From contig CAMOEW010000005.1 in NCBI GenBank assembly GCA_946612625.1, positions 1 to 57,823 of the forward strand: a stretch of DNA of 57,823 nt, read 5' to 3'. The translations under genes and the position numbers were made by a program. Below the pieces are notes generated by a model that searched no databases, was not told where the DNA came from, and was given only the letters and a program-made list of their open reading frames with translations. Positions 51,602-57,823 of the stretch are shown in pieces. How positions within the stretch are numbered: position 1 is the first letter of the stretch; the number at the start of each line of letters is the position of its first letter. This DNA comes from an uncultured Prevotella sp. Lineage in GTDB: Bacteria > Bacteroidota > Bacteroidia > Bacteroidales > Bacteroidaceae.

Positions 51602-52782
51602 ACGCTTGTCCTTTCTATATGGGTTAATGCCTCAAAGAACTCCTGGGCATAGCGCTCTTTGCCGAACAGCTTGGAACGGTTGAGGGCAGCCTGACTCATG
51701 GCTTGCCGCTTCTCCGGGTGATGGTAGAGTTCGAGGATGGCCTGGGCGAGGTTCTTGACAATGTCTTCCCGGTCAACTATGGTTGCTACCCCATCGCATA
51801 TTTCGGGAATACCTCCACTCCGTGTTGTAATCAGAGGAAGTCCTGCAGCTAAAGCTTCTACAACTGTCAATCCGAAAGGTTCGTCCCACATGGAAGGGAC
51901 AACAGCAATATCGGCCATTTTCAAGTAAGATGGAATCTGTTCGTAATTTAAATATCCAGTAAATACGACCTTATCTTTGACGGCCTCTGATTCTTGTTTG
52001 AGCAGATGGATGAATTCGGTAGGCTGTTTGTCCTTGCCATAAAAAGATCCTCCTATAATGAGTAGTTTTATGTCCGCTCTGTTAATTATTTTTATAGCCT
52101 GTAACAATTCTAAAATTCCTTTTTCTTTATTGAGCCTTCCACTATATACAATGACAAAGTCTGTGTCGTGGAATCCCATAAAGTCTCTTTTCTGACTGAT
52201 AGCTGTATAAAAGCAATCTGTATCTATTCCATTGAGAACTGTTTTGCATTTATAACTATTCTTGTCGATAGTCTTTACTCGACGGGTAATGTAGTCCGAC
52301 GTATTGATAATAAGTGCAGCTTTGTCATAAATGGTCATTCCTTCTTTTGATTGATCGTTCAAAAAGTCGTTTTCTTGGTGAATGACAATTTTCGATGTTG
52401 TCAGATCCTGGATTCTCAGTGTATAGCCGGGCCTATTTTCTAACAGGATGATGTCATATTGCCGATGTTTAATAAGCCGTATAACTTCATCCAGAAAATA
52501 CTCGATAGTATAGTGGTAATATCCTTCCTTATGAGTTTGCTTATAGATATACTTCTTTAACCTTCCCCAAAGGCTATTCACCTTTATATATATATAATGA
52601 TTTACTTTGGAATTAAGTGCAGGGTGCTGCTCCACATCCGGATGCCAAATGCTGTAGACGGTGATGTCGTGCAGATGGTGCTGGTCGTTATACTCCAGAT
52701 AGAAGTCTACCAGATTCTCTACGGCTCCTCCCTGTACGGCAGGAACCGGCAGTATGCCCGATGTCAGGATGGCTATCTTCAT
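51598..52782 (-). CDS. Glycosyltransferase family 4 (compositional mosaic)
   Basis: A 394-residue GT-B enzyme. It has MKIAILTSGILPVPAVQGGAVENLV at the start and FVIVYSGRLNKEKGILELLQAI and WDEPFGLTVVEALAAGLPLIT (E(x7)E near 306) in the donor half. It adds a sugar during assembly of a surface glycan; the sugar is unknown. Hand counts show about 27-37 percent GC over roughly 51920-52600 (residues about 60-287) but about 50-63 percent in both flanks, which suggests that the middle was exchanged with a foreign homologue. The reading frame is intact. Two candidate promoter elements lie upstream, the better at 52879-52910. Confidence 0.9.
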   Translation of the reverse strand: MKIAILTSGILPVPAVQGGAVENLVDFYLEYNDQHHLHDITVYSIWHPDVEQHPALNSKVNHYIYIKVNSLWGRLKKYIYKQTHKEGYYHYTIEYFLDEVIRLIKHRQYDIILLENRPGYTLRIQDLTTSKIVIHQENDFLNDQSKEGMTIYDKAALIINTSDYITRRVKTIDKNSYKCKTVLNGIDTDCFYTAISQKRDFMGFHDTDFVIVYSGRLNKEKGILELLQAIKIINRADIKLLIIGGSFYGKDKQPTEFIHLLKQESEAVKDKVVFTGYLNYEQIPSYLKMADIAVVPSMWDEPFGLTVVEALAAGLPLITTRSGGIPEICDGVATIVDREDIVKNLAQAILELYHHPEKRQAMSQAALNRSKLFGKERYAQEFFEALTHIERTSV

Positions 52783-52878
52783 GATGCTCGAAACTTTTTA
52801 ATAAAGTAGACCAGCCATCCACAAAGGTAATTTTTTCCGATAGGGAACTCCATGTCTTAGGTCTTGATAATTTTGGTG

Positions 52879-52910
52879 CAAAGATAATAAAAGTTATTGA
52901 ATTAAGCAAA
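52879..52910 (-). promoter_or_regulatory. Promoter for the two GT4 genes
   Basis: On the minus strand TTTG (52910-52907), 20 bases, then TATCTTTG (52886-52879). A second -7-like TACCTTTG lies at 52829-52822 without a good -33 partner. The main leader would be about 90 bases. Confidence 0.7.
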
Positions 52911-52953
52911 ATAATACAGAAAAAGGTTGTTGTGTTAACTGGAAATGTTTTAA

Positions 52954-52977
52954 AATCGCTTATCCAAATAAGCGATT
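52954..52977 (-). terminator. Hairpin terminator overlapping the stop of the fucosyltransferase-like gene
   Basis: Perfect 10-base arms at 52954-52963 and 52968-52977 around a 4-base loop. On the minus strand the stem is followed by TTTTAAAA. The stop codon (52978-52976) lies partly in the stem. Confidence 0.65.
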
Positions 52978-53827
52978 ATTCGACGGGTGCCCAGAAGTCC
53001 TCGGTGCTCTTGCCGTTGGCGAAGTGGTAGAAGTCTGTGACCACGGAGAAGCTGTCGTCAGTGAACTGCTGATCCTTGCTCTCGATGAAGCAGAGCGGCA
53101 CCTCACCGATGAACGATGCCCAGCGGCTGTAGGTGCTCCACGGCCCGAGGATTCGGTCGCAAAGAGACAGCGTGTATAAGTCGAGGATGTCGCCCGAGGG
53201 CTCCTTGCCGAACCGATGGCAGCGGCATCCCTCAAAGATTCTGACGTCAAACGGCTCGTTGCTGCTGATGAAGAAGGCTACACGGCGGTCGTTGTAAAGC
53301 GCCTGGATGCGGAGCATGAACTGGTGGAACTCCTCCAGGGTGTAGTAGTAGCGGCCGTTGTAGAAGGTCTTATAGTCTCCGTGGCGGATATGAACGCCCA
53401 CGATGATGTCGGCCTCCTGCCGGATATCGGCCATCATCCTGCTTGCTTGCTGCATAATCGCCTCCCGCGGCCGGAAGATGTGTTGCAGCTCGCGCTTGGT
53501 CTGTGCTAAGTAGCGTGTGTCGTGCATCGTCGTCCAGCCCTTCTTGAAACCGAGAGCCTGGAAAATCCTGTCCCAGGTCTTGTCGTGGGTGACTTTCCAG
53601 GTCAGTCCCTTGTAGTTGTTCCAGCCGTTGCCACGCTCCAGATACCACTTCTGCCACAGGGGAAAGTGGATGAACGGGCAATGCAGCAGGTTGGGGAAGT
53701 CCTCGATGGTCCAGTCGTAGAAGATAATGACCATTCGGCGCTGCTCAGCAATACACTGAGCCACGCTGGTGACGTAGGTCCAAAGGCGGTTACACGTCTG
53801 TCCGGGGGCATCGCAGATGACTCGCAT
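52976..53827 (-). CDS. Fucosyltransferase-like glycosyltransferase (GT11-like)
   Basis: A 283-residue enzyme. The motif VGVHIRHGDYKTF near 140 fits the HxRxGDY pattern of alpha-1,2-fucosyltransferases and related GDP-fucose enzymes. The start GQTCNRLWTYVTSVAQCIAEQRRMV matches the typical GNRLFQY-like N-terminal site, and DLYTLSLCDRILGPWSTYSRWASFIG near 215 fits the conserved C-terminal motif. It would transfer fucose or a similar deoxyhexose onto the surface glycan. Family assignment is moderate, since some O-methyl or GT23/65-like relatives share the motif. It is GC-rich (estimated by eye) and has its own terminator at 52954-52977. Confidence 0.7.
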   Translation of the reverse strand: MRVICDAPGQTCNRLWTYVTSVAQCIAEQRRMVIIFYDWTIEDFPNLLHCPFIHFPLWQKWYLERGNGWNNYKGLTWKVTHDKTWDRIFQALGFKKGWTTMHDTRYLAQTKRELQHIFRPREAIMQQASRMMADIRQEADIIVGVHIRHGDYKTFYNGRYYYTLEEFHQFMLRIQALYNDRRVAFFISSNEPFDVRIFEGCRCHRFGKEPSGDILDLYTLSLCDRILGPWSTYSRWASFIGEVPLCFIESKDQQFTDDSFSVVTDFYHFANGKSTEDFWAPVE

Positions 53828-53911
53828 CGTTCCTTTTTCTTCTTCTATATAACTAACCTCAACGAGGTGTTATAATACGCCTCTGCTTTCGGTCAGCCGA
53901 AAAGTTTGCTG

Positions 53912-53919
53912 CAAAAATA
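53912..53919 (-). promoter_or_regulatory. Putative -7 element for the fucosyltransferase-like gene
   Basis: TATTTTTG on the minus strand, 85 bases before the ATG at 53827. The -33 half is not clear. The leader contains two small hairpin-forming stretches (TTCGG/CCGAA at 53889-53902 and GAGGxGT/ACxCCTC near 53859-53883). Confidence 0.35.
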
Positions 53920-54018
53920 ATTATTATATTTCAATTATTATAGTATGGTAATTGTTTTATAATAAAGTTTAACTAATGGACAGTTGCCAACCACTCTGCA
54001 AAGAAGAAGTGTGCTTGT

Positions 54019-55584
54019 TTAACAGACATTTTTCTCTTTTGTGAGGAATTTCATTTTGTTATAGATGGAAGGCTTGCGTGCTATGAAATATTTCATGCCG
54101 CGAGTGGCAATGGATAGCGTTAGGAAGTAGAGCAGTATCAAGGGCGTGTAGGTGATGATGGCATAGCCGGCAAGGCGGGGCATGGTGGTGGCCTCCGGCT
54201 CCATGACTACATGGCGCAACAGCAGGGCAAGAATCGTGAAGAGCAGGAAGATGGTGTAGTAGGGGAACATGCCGCGCCAATATATCCATACACTTTTATG
54301 GAGCCCCTTGGAAAAGAGGAAGTAAGGCTTCCATAACATGGCTATGAAGAATACGCTGAGAATCTTTCCAAGGAGTATGCCCACGATGCCATAAAAAGGT
54401 GCTAAGCATAGGGTAATGGTAAGGTTGAGCACCAGTTCCGTCCATGCTGCCCATACGTCGGAGAACAAGCCGTGGGCAGAGATGAACATTTCTACAACAC
54501 CTCTCGACAGAAAGATAAAGATGTTGAATACTAACAAATAAACGATGATGTCGCTCAACCGATATTGCGCTCCAAACCAGCAAACAATGAATGGCTGTAT
54601 GAACAACAGCAGTCCGAAAACCACGATGCCGACAATAAGGAAACGCACGGCTGTCAGTTCCCAGAACACCTTCATCGTGTTCTTGTCGTTGCCCTCGGCT
54701 ATCAAGTTGCCCACTCCGGCATTCATGCCGTCGCTGAGGATGTTGACCAGAAAGTTGAACTTGCTCGTAATAATAGTATAGTTGCCATAGAAAGCTACCT
54801 GGGTTACGCTAACGAAGATGCCCACCAGAAGTTCGTCGCTACGGTAGAGTATGAAGTCCTTGATTTTCTGTACGAATATTTGGCGGGTCTTTTGCAGCAC
54901 TTCAGGATATTGTTTCAGATGCTGGCGCCCTTCTCTGAAACTGACGCGCAGCCACGGATAGAGTTGGCGGATGCGCATGTTAAAGACGATGATGCCAACT
55001 ACGGTAAAGATTAGTCCGACAACTACCCATAGCCACAGGTTGCGGTAGTACCAGGCCAGCAGAATCTGCGCCAGGCTCTGCACAATGCCGATGGTCTGGA
55101 AGTAGGCATTGACAAGGTATTGTTTCTGGTTGGCACCTACTAGCAACTGCTTGTAGTTGAAAATATAGCCAGCAACCGAGGTGGCGAGAAAGGCGTAGAA
55201 AGCAAAATAGACCAATGGAAGTCCCGTCGATAGGTTGCCAAACCACTGGGGAAAACAAGTGCTGACCAAAACTCCTCCACCCAGGATGACGAGTCCGATG
55301 CAGCGATAGAGATAGGCCAGCATGGACATCACCTCGTTGATTTTCTCGTGGTTGTTTTCTTGTAGTGGCTTATACAGGAAATAGACGATGCTGGTGCCGA
55401 TGCCTAATTCTGCCACCGACAGGAATGACATGATGTTCATGAGCATACCCGTCAGTCCAATGAACTCTGCTCCGAGGCAGTCAAGGAATACCTTACGTGA
55501 GAAGAATGCAAGAAACAAGGAGAGCACATAGAATAACATGCCCACCTTTATATTCATTATGCTTCTGTGTACTCGTTCGCCCAT
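54019..55584 (-). CDS. wzx: Polysaccharide flippase (Wzx/MATE-like)
   Basis: A 521-residue inner-membrane protein with about 12-14 helices. The start SIMNIKVGMLFYVLSLFLAFFSRKVFLDCLGAEFIGLTGMLMNI and the block LSVAELGIGTSIVYFLYKPL near 58 are typical of Bacteroidetes polysaccharide biosynthesis/export proteins. It moves lipid-linked repeat units across the inner membrane. Its substrate would be the glycan built by the surrounding transferases. The promoter at 55609-55639 lies just upstream, divergent from the GT4 gene at 55757. Confidence 0.88.
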   Translation of the reverse strand: MGERVHRSIMNIKVGMLFYVLSLFLAFFSRKVFLDCLGAEFIGLTGMLMNIMSFLSVAELGIGTSIVYFLYKPLQENNHEKINEVMSMLAYLYRCIGLVILGGGVLVSTCFPQWFGNLSTGLPLVYFAFYAFLATSVAGYIFNYKQLLVGANQKQYLVNAYFQTIGIVQSLAQILLAWYYRNLWLWVVVGLIFTVVGIIVFNMRIRQLYPWLRVSFREGRQHLKQYPEVLQKTRQIFVQKIKDFILYRSDELLVGIFVSVTQVAFYGNYTIITSKFNFLVNILSDGMNAGVGNLIAEGNDKNTMKVFWELTAVRFLIVGIVVFGLLLFIQPFIVCWFGAQYRLSDIIVYLLVFNIFIFLSRGVVEMFISAHGLFSDVWAAWTELVLNLTITLCLAPFYGIVGILLGKILSVFFIAMLWKPYFLFSKGLHKSVWIYWRGMFPYYTIFLLFTILALLLRHVVMEPEATTMPRLAGYAIITYTPLILLYFLTLSIATRGMKYFIARKPSIYNKMKFLTKEKNVC

Positions 55585-55608
55585 AGGGTTTTCTCAGTTA
55601 ATTGATTG

Positions 55609-55639
55609 CAAAGGTAACAAAAATACAGGTAAATTGCAA
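55609..55639 (-). promoter_or_regulatory. Promoter for the flippase gene
   Basis: On the minus strand TTG (55639-55637), 20 bases, then TACCTTTG (55616-55609). The start site near 55602 gives a leader of about 18 bases. Confidence 0.65.
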
Positions 55640-55740
55640 TAAATCAAAAAAAAACTTTATTAAACATGCAAATATAATACTTGCTAATCACTGATTTGAA
55701 TAAAATAATATAATTATTTTTTTAAATCACAGAATTGTAT

Positions 55741-55748
55741 TATCTTTG
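55741..55748 (+). promoter_or_regulatory. -7 element for the GT4 gene at 55757
   Basis: TATCTTTG matches TAnnTTTG. The expected start site (about 55755) is almost at the ATG at 55757, so the transcript may be nearly leaderless. The -33 position is T-rich without a clean TTTG. Confidence 0.5.
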
Positions 55749-55756
55749 CAGATGTT

Positions 55757-56872
55757 ATGAAGATTGGAATCGAGGCTCAGCGCATTTTCAGAAAAGCAAA
55801 GCACGGTATGGACTATGTTGTGTTGCAAGAGATTCGTGAACTGCAACAGATAGACAAGGATAACGAGTATTATGTCTTTGTCCAACCTGATGAAGACCGC
55901 TGTGTAGAGAGTACAGATAATGTACACATCGTAGAATTGAACTGTCCTTTCTACCCGCTATGGGAACAATGGGCTTTGCCGAGAGCAGCGAAAAAATATG
56001 GTTTAGACTTGCTGCATTGTACCAGCAATACTGCACCTATTTGGTGTGACATCCCGTTAGTGTTGACGTTGCACGACATTATATTCCTGGAACCTCGCGA
56101 TAAGCAAAATCATTCGCTATATCAGAACCTGGGATGGTTGTATCGTCGGTTGGTTGTGCCTCGCATTTTGGACAAATGTCGTCGAATCATTACGGTGTCG
56201 AATTTTGAACAGGAGAATATAGTCACGAAACTGCATATTCCCCGTCAGCGTATGGCAATGATATATAATGGCTACAACGAGTGGTTCAGGCCGCAGGAAG
56301 ATAAGGAGGGCGTGTACAAAAAGTATATTCCGAACAAGGGATATTTTTTCTTCTTGGGGAATACAGACCCGAAGAAAAATACGGAACGGACATTGGTAGC
56401 CTATTCAAAGTATCTTGAACGCTCTGTCGTCAGGAGGAGACTGCTGATGGCCGACCTTGCTCAAGACTACTTGAACGATATTATTCTAAGGAATGGCATT
56501 GAGAACATTCGTGACCATATTGTCATTCCGGGATATATAGTCAATAGGGATTTGCCTTATATTTATGGTAATGCATTTGCTTTTCTGTACACGTCATTGC
56601 GAGAAAGTTTCGGAATACCCCTTCTGGAGAGTATGGCCTGTGGTACACCGGTTATTACCAGCAATACGTCTTCGATGCCAGAGATAGGCGGGCCGGATGC
56701 CATCTTGATTAATCCTGAGAATAGTGAGGAGATAGCTGAAATGATGATAAAGTTAGAAAATGATGCAGACTTCTATCAGGAAAAGCGTAAGATATGTTTG
56801 GAACGTGTAAAACTCTTCTCATGGCGTAATACGGCAGAGAACTTGTTGGAATTGTATAAAAGTGTCTTGTAG
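55757..56872 (+). CDS. Glycosyltransferase family 4
   Basis: A 371-residue GT-B enzyme. The opening MKIGIEAQRIFRKAKHGMDYVVLQEI is that of the mannosyl/rhamnosyl-type GT4 group; KGYFFFLGNTDPKKNTERTLVAY near 195 and SLRESFGIPLLESMACGTPVITSN near 280 give the donor domain and E(x7)E motif. It is more AT-rich than the GT2 gene that follows (one 60-base line 42 percent GC versus 60). The donor sugar is unknown. It diverges from the flippase gene. Confidence 0.92.
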   Translation: MKIGIEAQRIFRKAKHGMDYVVLQEIRELQQIDKDNEYYVFVQPDEDRCVESTDNVHIVELNCPFYPLWEQWALPRAAKKYGLDLLHCTSNTAPIWCDIPLVLTLHDIIFLEPRDKQNHSLYQNLGWLYRRLVVPRILDKCRRIITVSNFEQENIVTKLHIPRQRMAMIYNGYNEWFRPQEDKEGVYKKYIPNKGYFFFLGNTDPKKNTERTLVAYSKYLERSVVRRRLLMADLAQDYLNDIILRNGIENIRDHIVIPGYIVNRDLPYIYGNAFAFLYTSLRESFGIPLLESMACGTPVITSNTSSMPEIGGPDAILINPENSEEIAEMMIKLENDADFYQEKRKICLERVKLFSWRNTAENLLELYKSVL

Positions 56873-56943
56873 ATTCTTAATTTGCTATACTTAGGCGATA
56901 TATTAGTGACGTATTAATTCCGATAATTAAAATAATTATTCAC

Positions 56944-57798
56944 ATGGCAAACTGGTACGATCAATACATGACCATCTACGGTCGCCCCTTCAGTGAGGTG
57001 TCTCAGGAGGTGATTGACGGCACACGCGAGCGTCTGGCCCGATTGCAGAGTCCGCAGCCGCTGGCAAGCATCGTGGTGATAGCTTACAACGAGGATACCC
57101 ATCTGCAAGCCTGTCTCTGGGCTATCAGCGAGATTCAGTGTAAATATCCCGTAGAGATTATCGGTGTAGACAATGACTCCAAGGACCGGACGGCAGAAAT
57201 CTATGAGAAGTCTGGAATTCCCTATTACACCGAGTACGAGCACTCCTGTGGCTATGCCCGTCGCTGCGGACTGCAACATGCCAAGGGACGCTTCTATTTC
57301 GATGTAGACAGCGACACGCTCTATCCGCCCCATTACTATGAGGTGATGCTCGACCATCTGTTGAAGCCCGGTGTCAGCTGCGTGTCGGCCACCTGGAGCT
57401 ATTTCCCCGACGAGAATCACTCTAAACTGTCATTGAAACTGTTCGAGATGGCCCGCGACCTGTTCCTGTGGATTCAGCATTTCAAGCGTCCTGAGCTCTC
57501 CGTCCGTGGACTGGTCTTTGCCTACAATGCCGACTATGGCCGGCAGGAACCCTATCGCGTGGACATTATCCGTGGCGAGGACGGCTCTATGGCTTTTAAT
57601 CTGAAGAAGTACGGCCGCATCGTCTTTGTCCGCGACCGCCGCTGCAGGGCCATCACAGGCTACGGCACCATCGGCCACCAGTCGATGTGGCAGAGCTTCC
57701 TCAACCATGTGAAGATACAGATGAAAGGCATCACCCGCATCTTCCACCAAACCGACCACTATCAGGATAGCGAGGACAATCTGATAAAAGAAAAATAA
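56944..57798 (+). CDS. Glycosyltransferase family 2
   Basis: A 284-residue GT-A enzyme. ASIVVIAYNEDTHLQACLWAI near 40, VEIIGVDNDSKDRTAEIY near 70 and the metal-binding DXD in YFDVDSDTLYPPHYYEV near 122 are the family marks. Residues up to about 35 form an extra N-terminal segment before the usual GT2 start. A basic C-terminus may contact the membrane. No clear promoter is seen in the 71-base gap after the GT4 gene, so it is probably cotranscribed. Substrate unknown. Confidence 0.9.
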   Translation: MANWYDQYMTIYGRPFSEVSQEVIDGTRERLARLQSPQPLASIVVIAYNEDTHLQACLWAISEIQCKYPVEIIGVDNDSKDRTAEIYEKSGIPYYTEYEHSCGYARRCGLQHAKGRFYFDVDSDTLYPPHYYEVMLDHLLKPGVSCVSATWSYFPDENHSKLSLKLFEMARDLFLWIQHFKRPELSVRGLVFAYNADYGRQEPYRVDIIRGEDGSMAFNLKKYGRIVFVRDRRCRAITGYGTIGHQSMWQSFLNHVKIQMKGITRIFHQTDHYQDSEDNLIKEK

Positions 57799-57809
57799 TA
57801 ATTATACTG

Positions 57810-57823
57810 ATGGAACGACCTAT
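57810..57823 (+). CDS. Possible start of the next gene, cut by the window edge
   Basis: An ATG at 57810, 12 bases after the GT2 stop, opens a frame (MERP) that runs off the window. The spacing fits the next gene of the polysaccharide cluster. Nothing can be said of its product. Confidence 0.3.

Noticed and set aside
53917..53942. AATTATTATA direct repeat between the flippase and fucosyltransferase-like genes
   Set aside because: Low-complexity A/T sequence of a kind common in such gaps; nothing else supports a functional site.

Overview
The window looks like a chromosomal segment of a Bacteroidales bacterium, most likely Prevotellaceae (Prevotella/Segatella-like). Evidence: a SusC/SusD pair, many promoters of the Bacteroidetes form TTTG-N19/20-TAnnTTTG, a trpBEGDCFA operon, secreted proteins ending in an xNLxGQRV...GLxIxNGKKxxxK tail, and a CHU_C/T9SS type B C-terminal domain. 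I see no tRNA, rRNA, insertion sequence, CRISPR array or phage gene.

Region 1 (1-21.7 kb, minus strand) is a pectin utilisation locus in two transcription blocks. The distal enzyme block encodes a 1593-residue GH28-GH105-six-hairpin fusion, a PL1 pectate lyase and a 1498-residue CE8 pectin methylesterase, and ends in a 13-bp hairpin. The second block encodes SusC, SusD, a surface lipoprotein with FN3 and DUF4957/DUF5123-like regions, and a small secreted protein. Together they would demethylate, cleave, bind, import and trim homogalacturonan and rhamnogalacturonan fragments. A small AraC-like protein sits at the edge.

Region 2 (21.7-28.4 kb, minus) is a complete tryptophan operon, trpBEGDCFA, preceded by a strong promoter, a 17-codon leader peptide with three consecutive Trp codons, and a terminator-like hairpin: classical attenuation. 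The 432-bp gap between trpB and rny also holds a plus-strand promoter followed by two hairpins, a candidate small RNA.

Region 3 (28.6-34 kb) holds rny, zapA, a coiled-coil gene and a conserved unknown gene (minus), then divergent rfbA and a comEC-like gene (plus).

Region 4 (34-41.5 kb) has a minus-strand block ACP-FabG-porin-SSS symporter and a divergent block of ABC ATPase, ABC permease, YtrA-type GntR regulator and AgcS amino acid symporter, with an operator-like palindrome at the start site.

Region 5 (41.5-50.4 kb) has a CHU_C protein, uvrA and rubrerythrin (minus), and divergently a LysM/ligand-binding protein, a PorT-like barrel, a POT peptide transporter and an endo/exonuclease/phosphatase protein (plus).

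Region 6 (50.4 kb to the end) is a surface polysaccharide cluster: four glycosyltransferases of GT4/GT2 type, a fucosyltransferase-like protein and a Wzx-like flippase. Base composition there is patchy, with one GT4 gene a clear internal mosaic.

Two inverted copies of a paired-palindrome repeat, at 682-754 and 34102-34178, link regions 1 and 4. All calls are from reading the sequence; no database search was possible.
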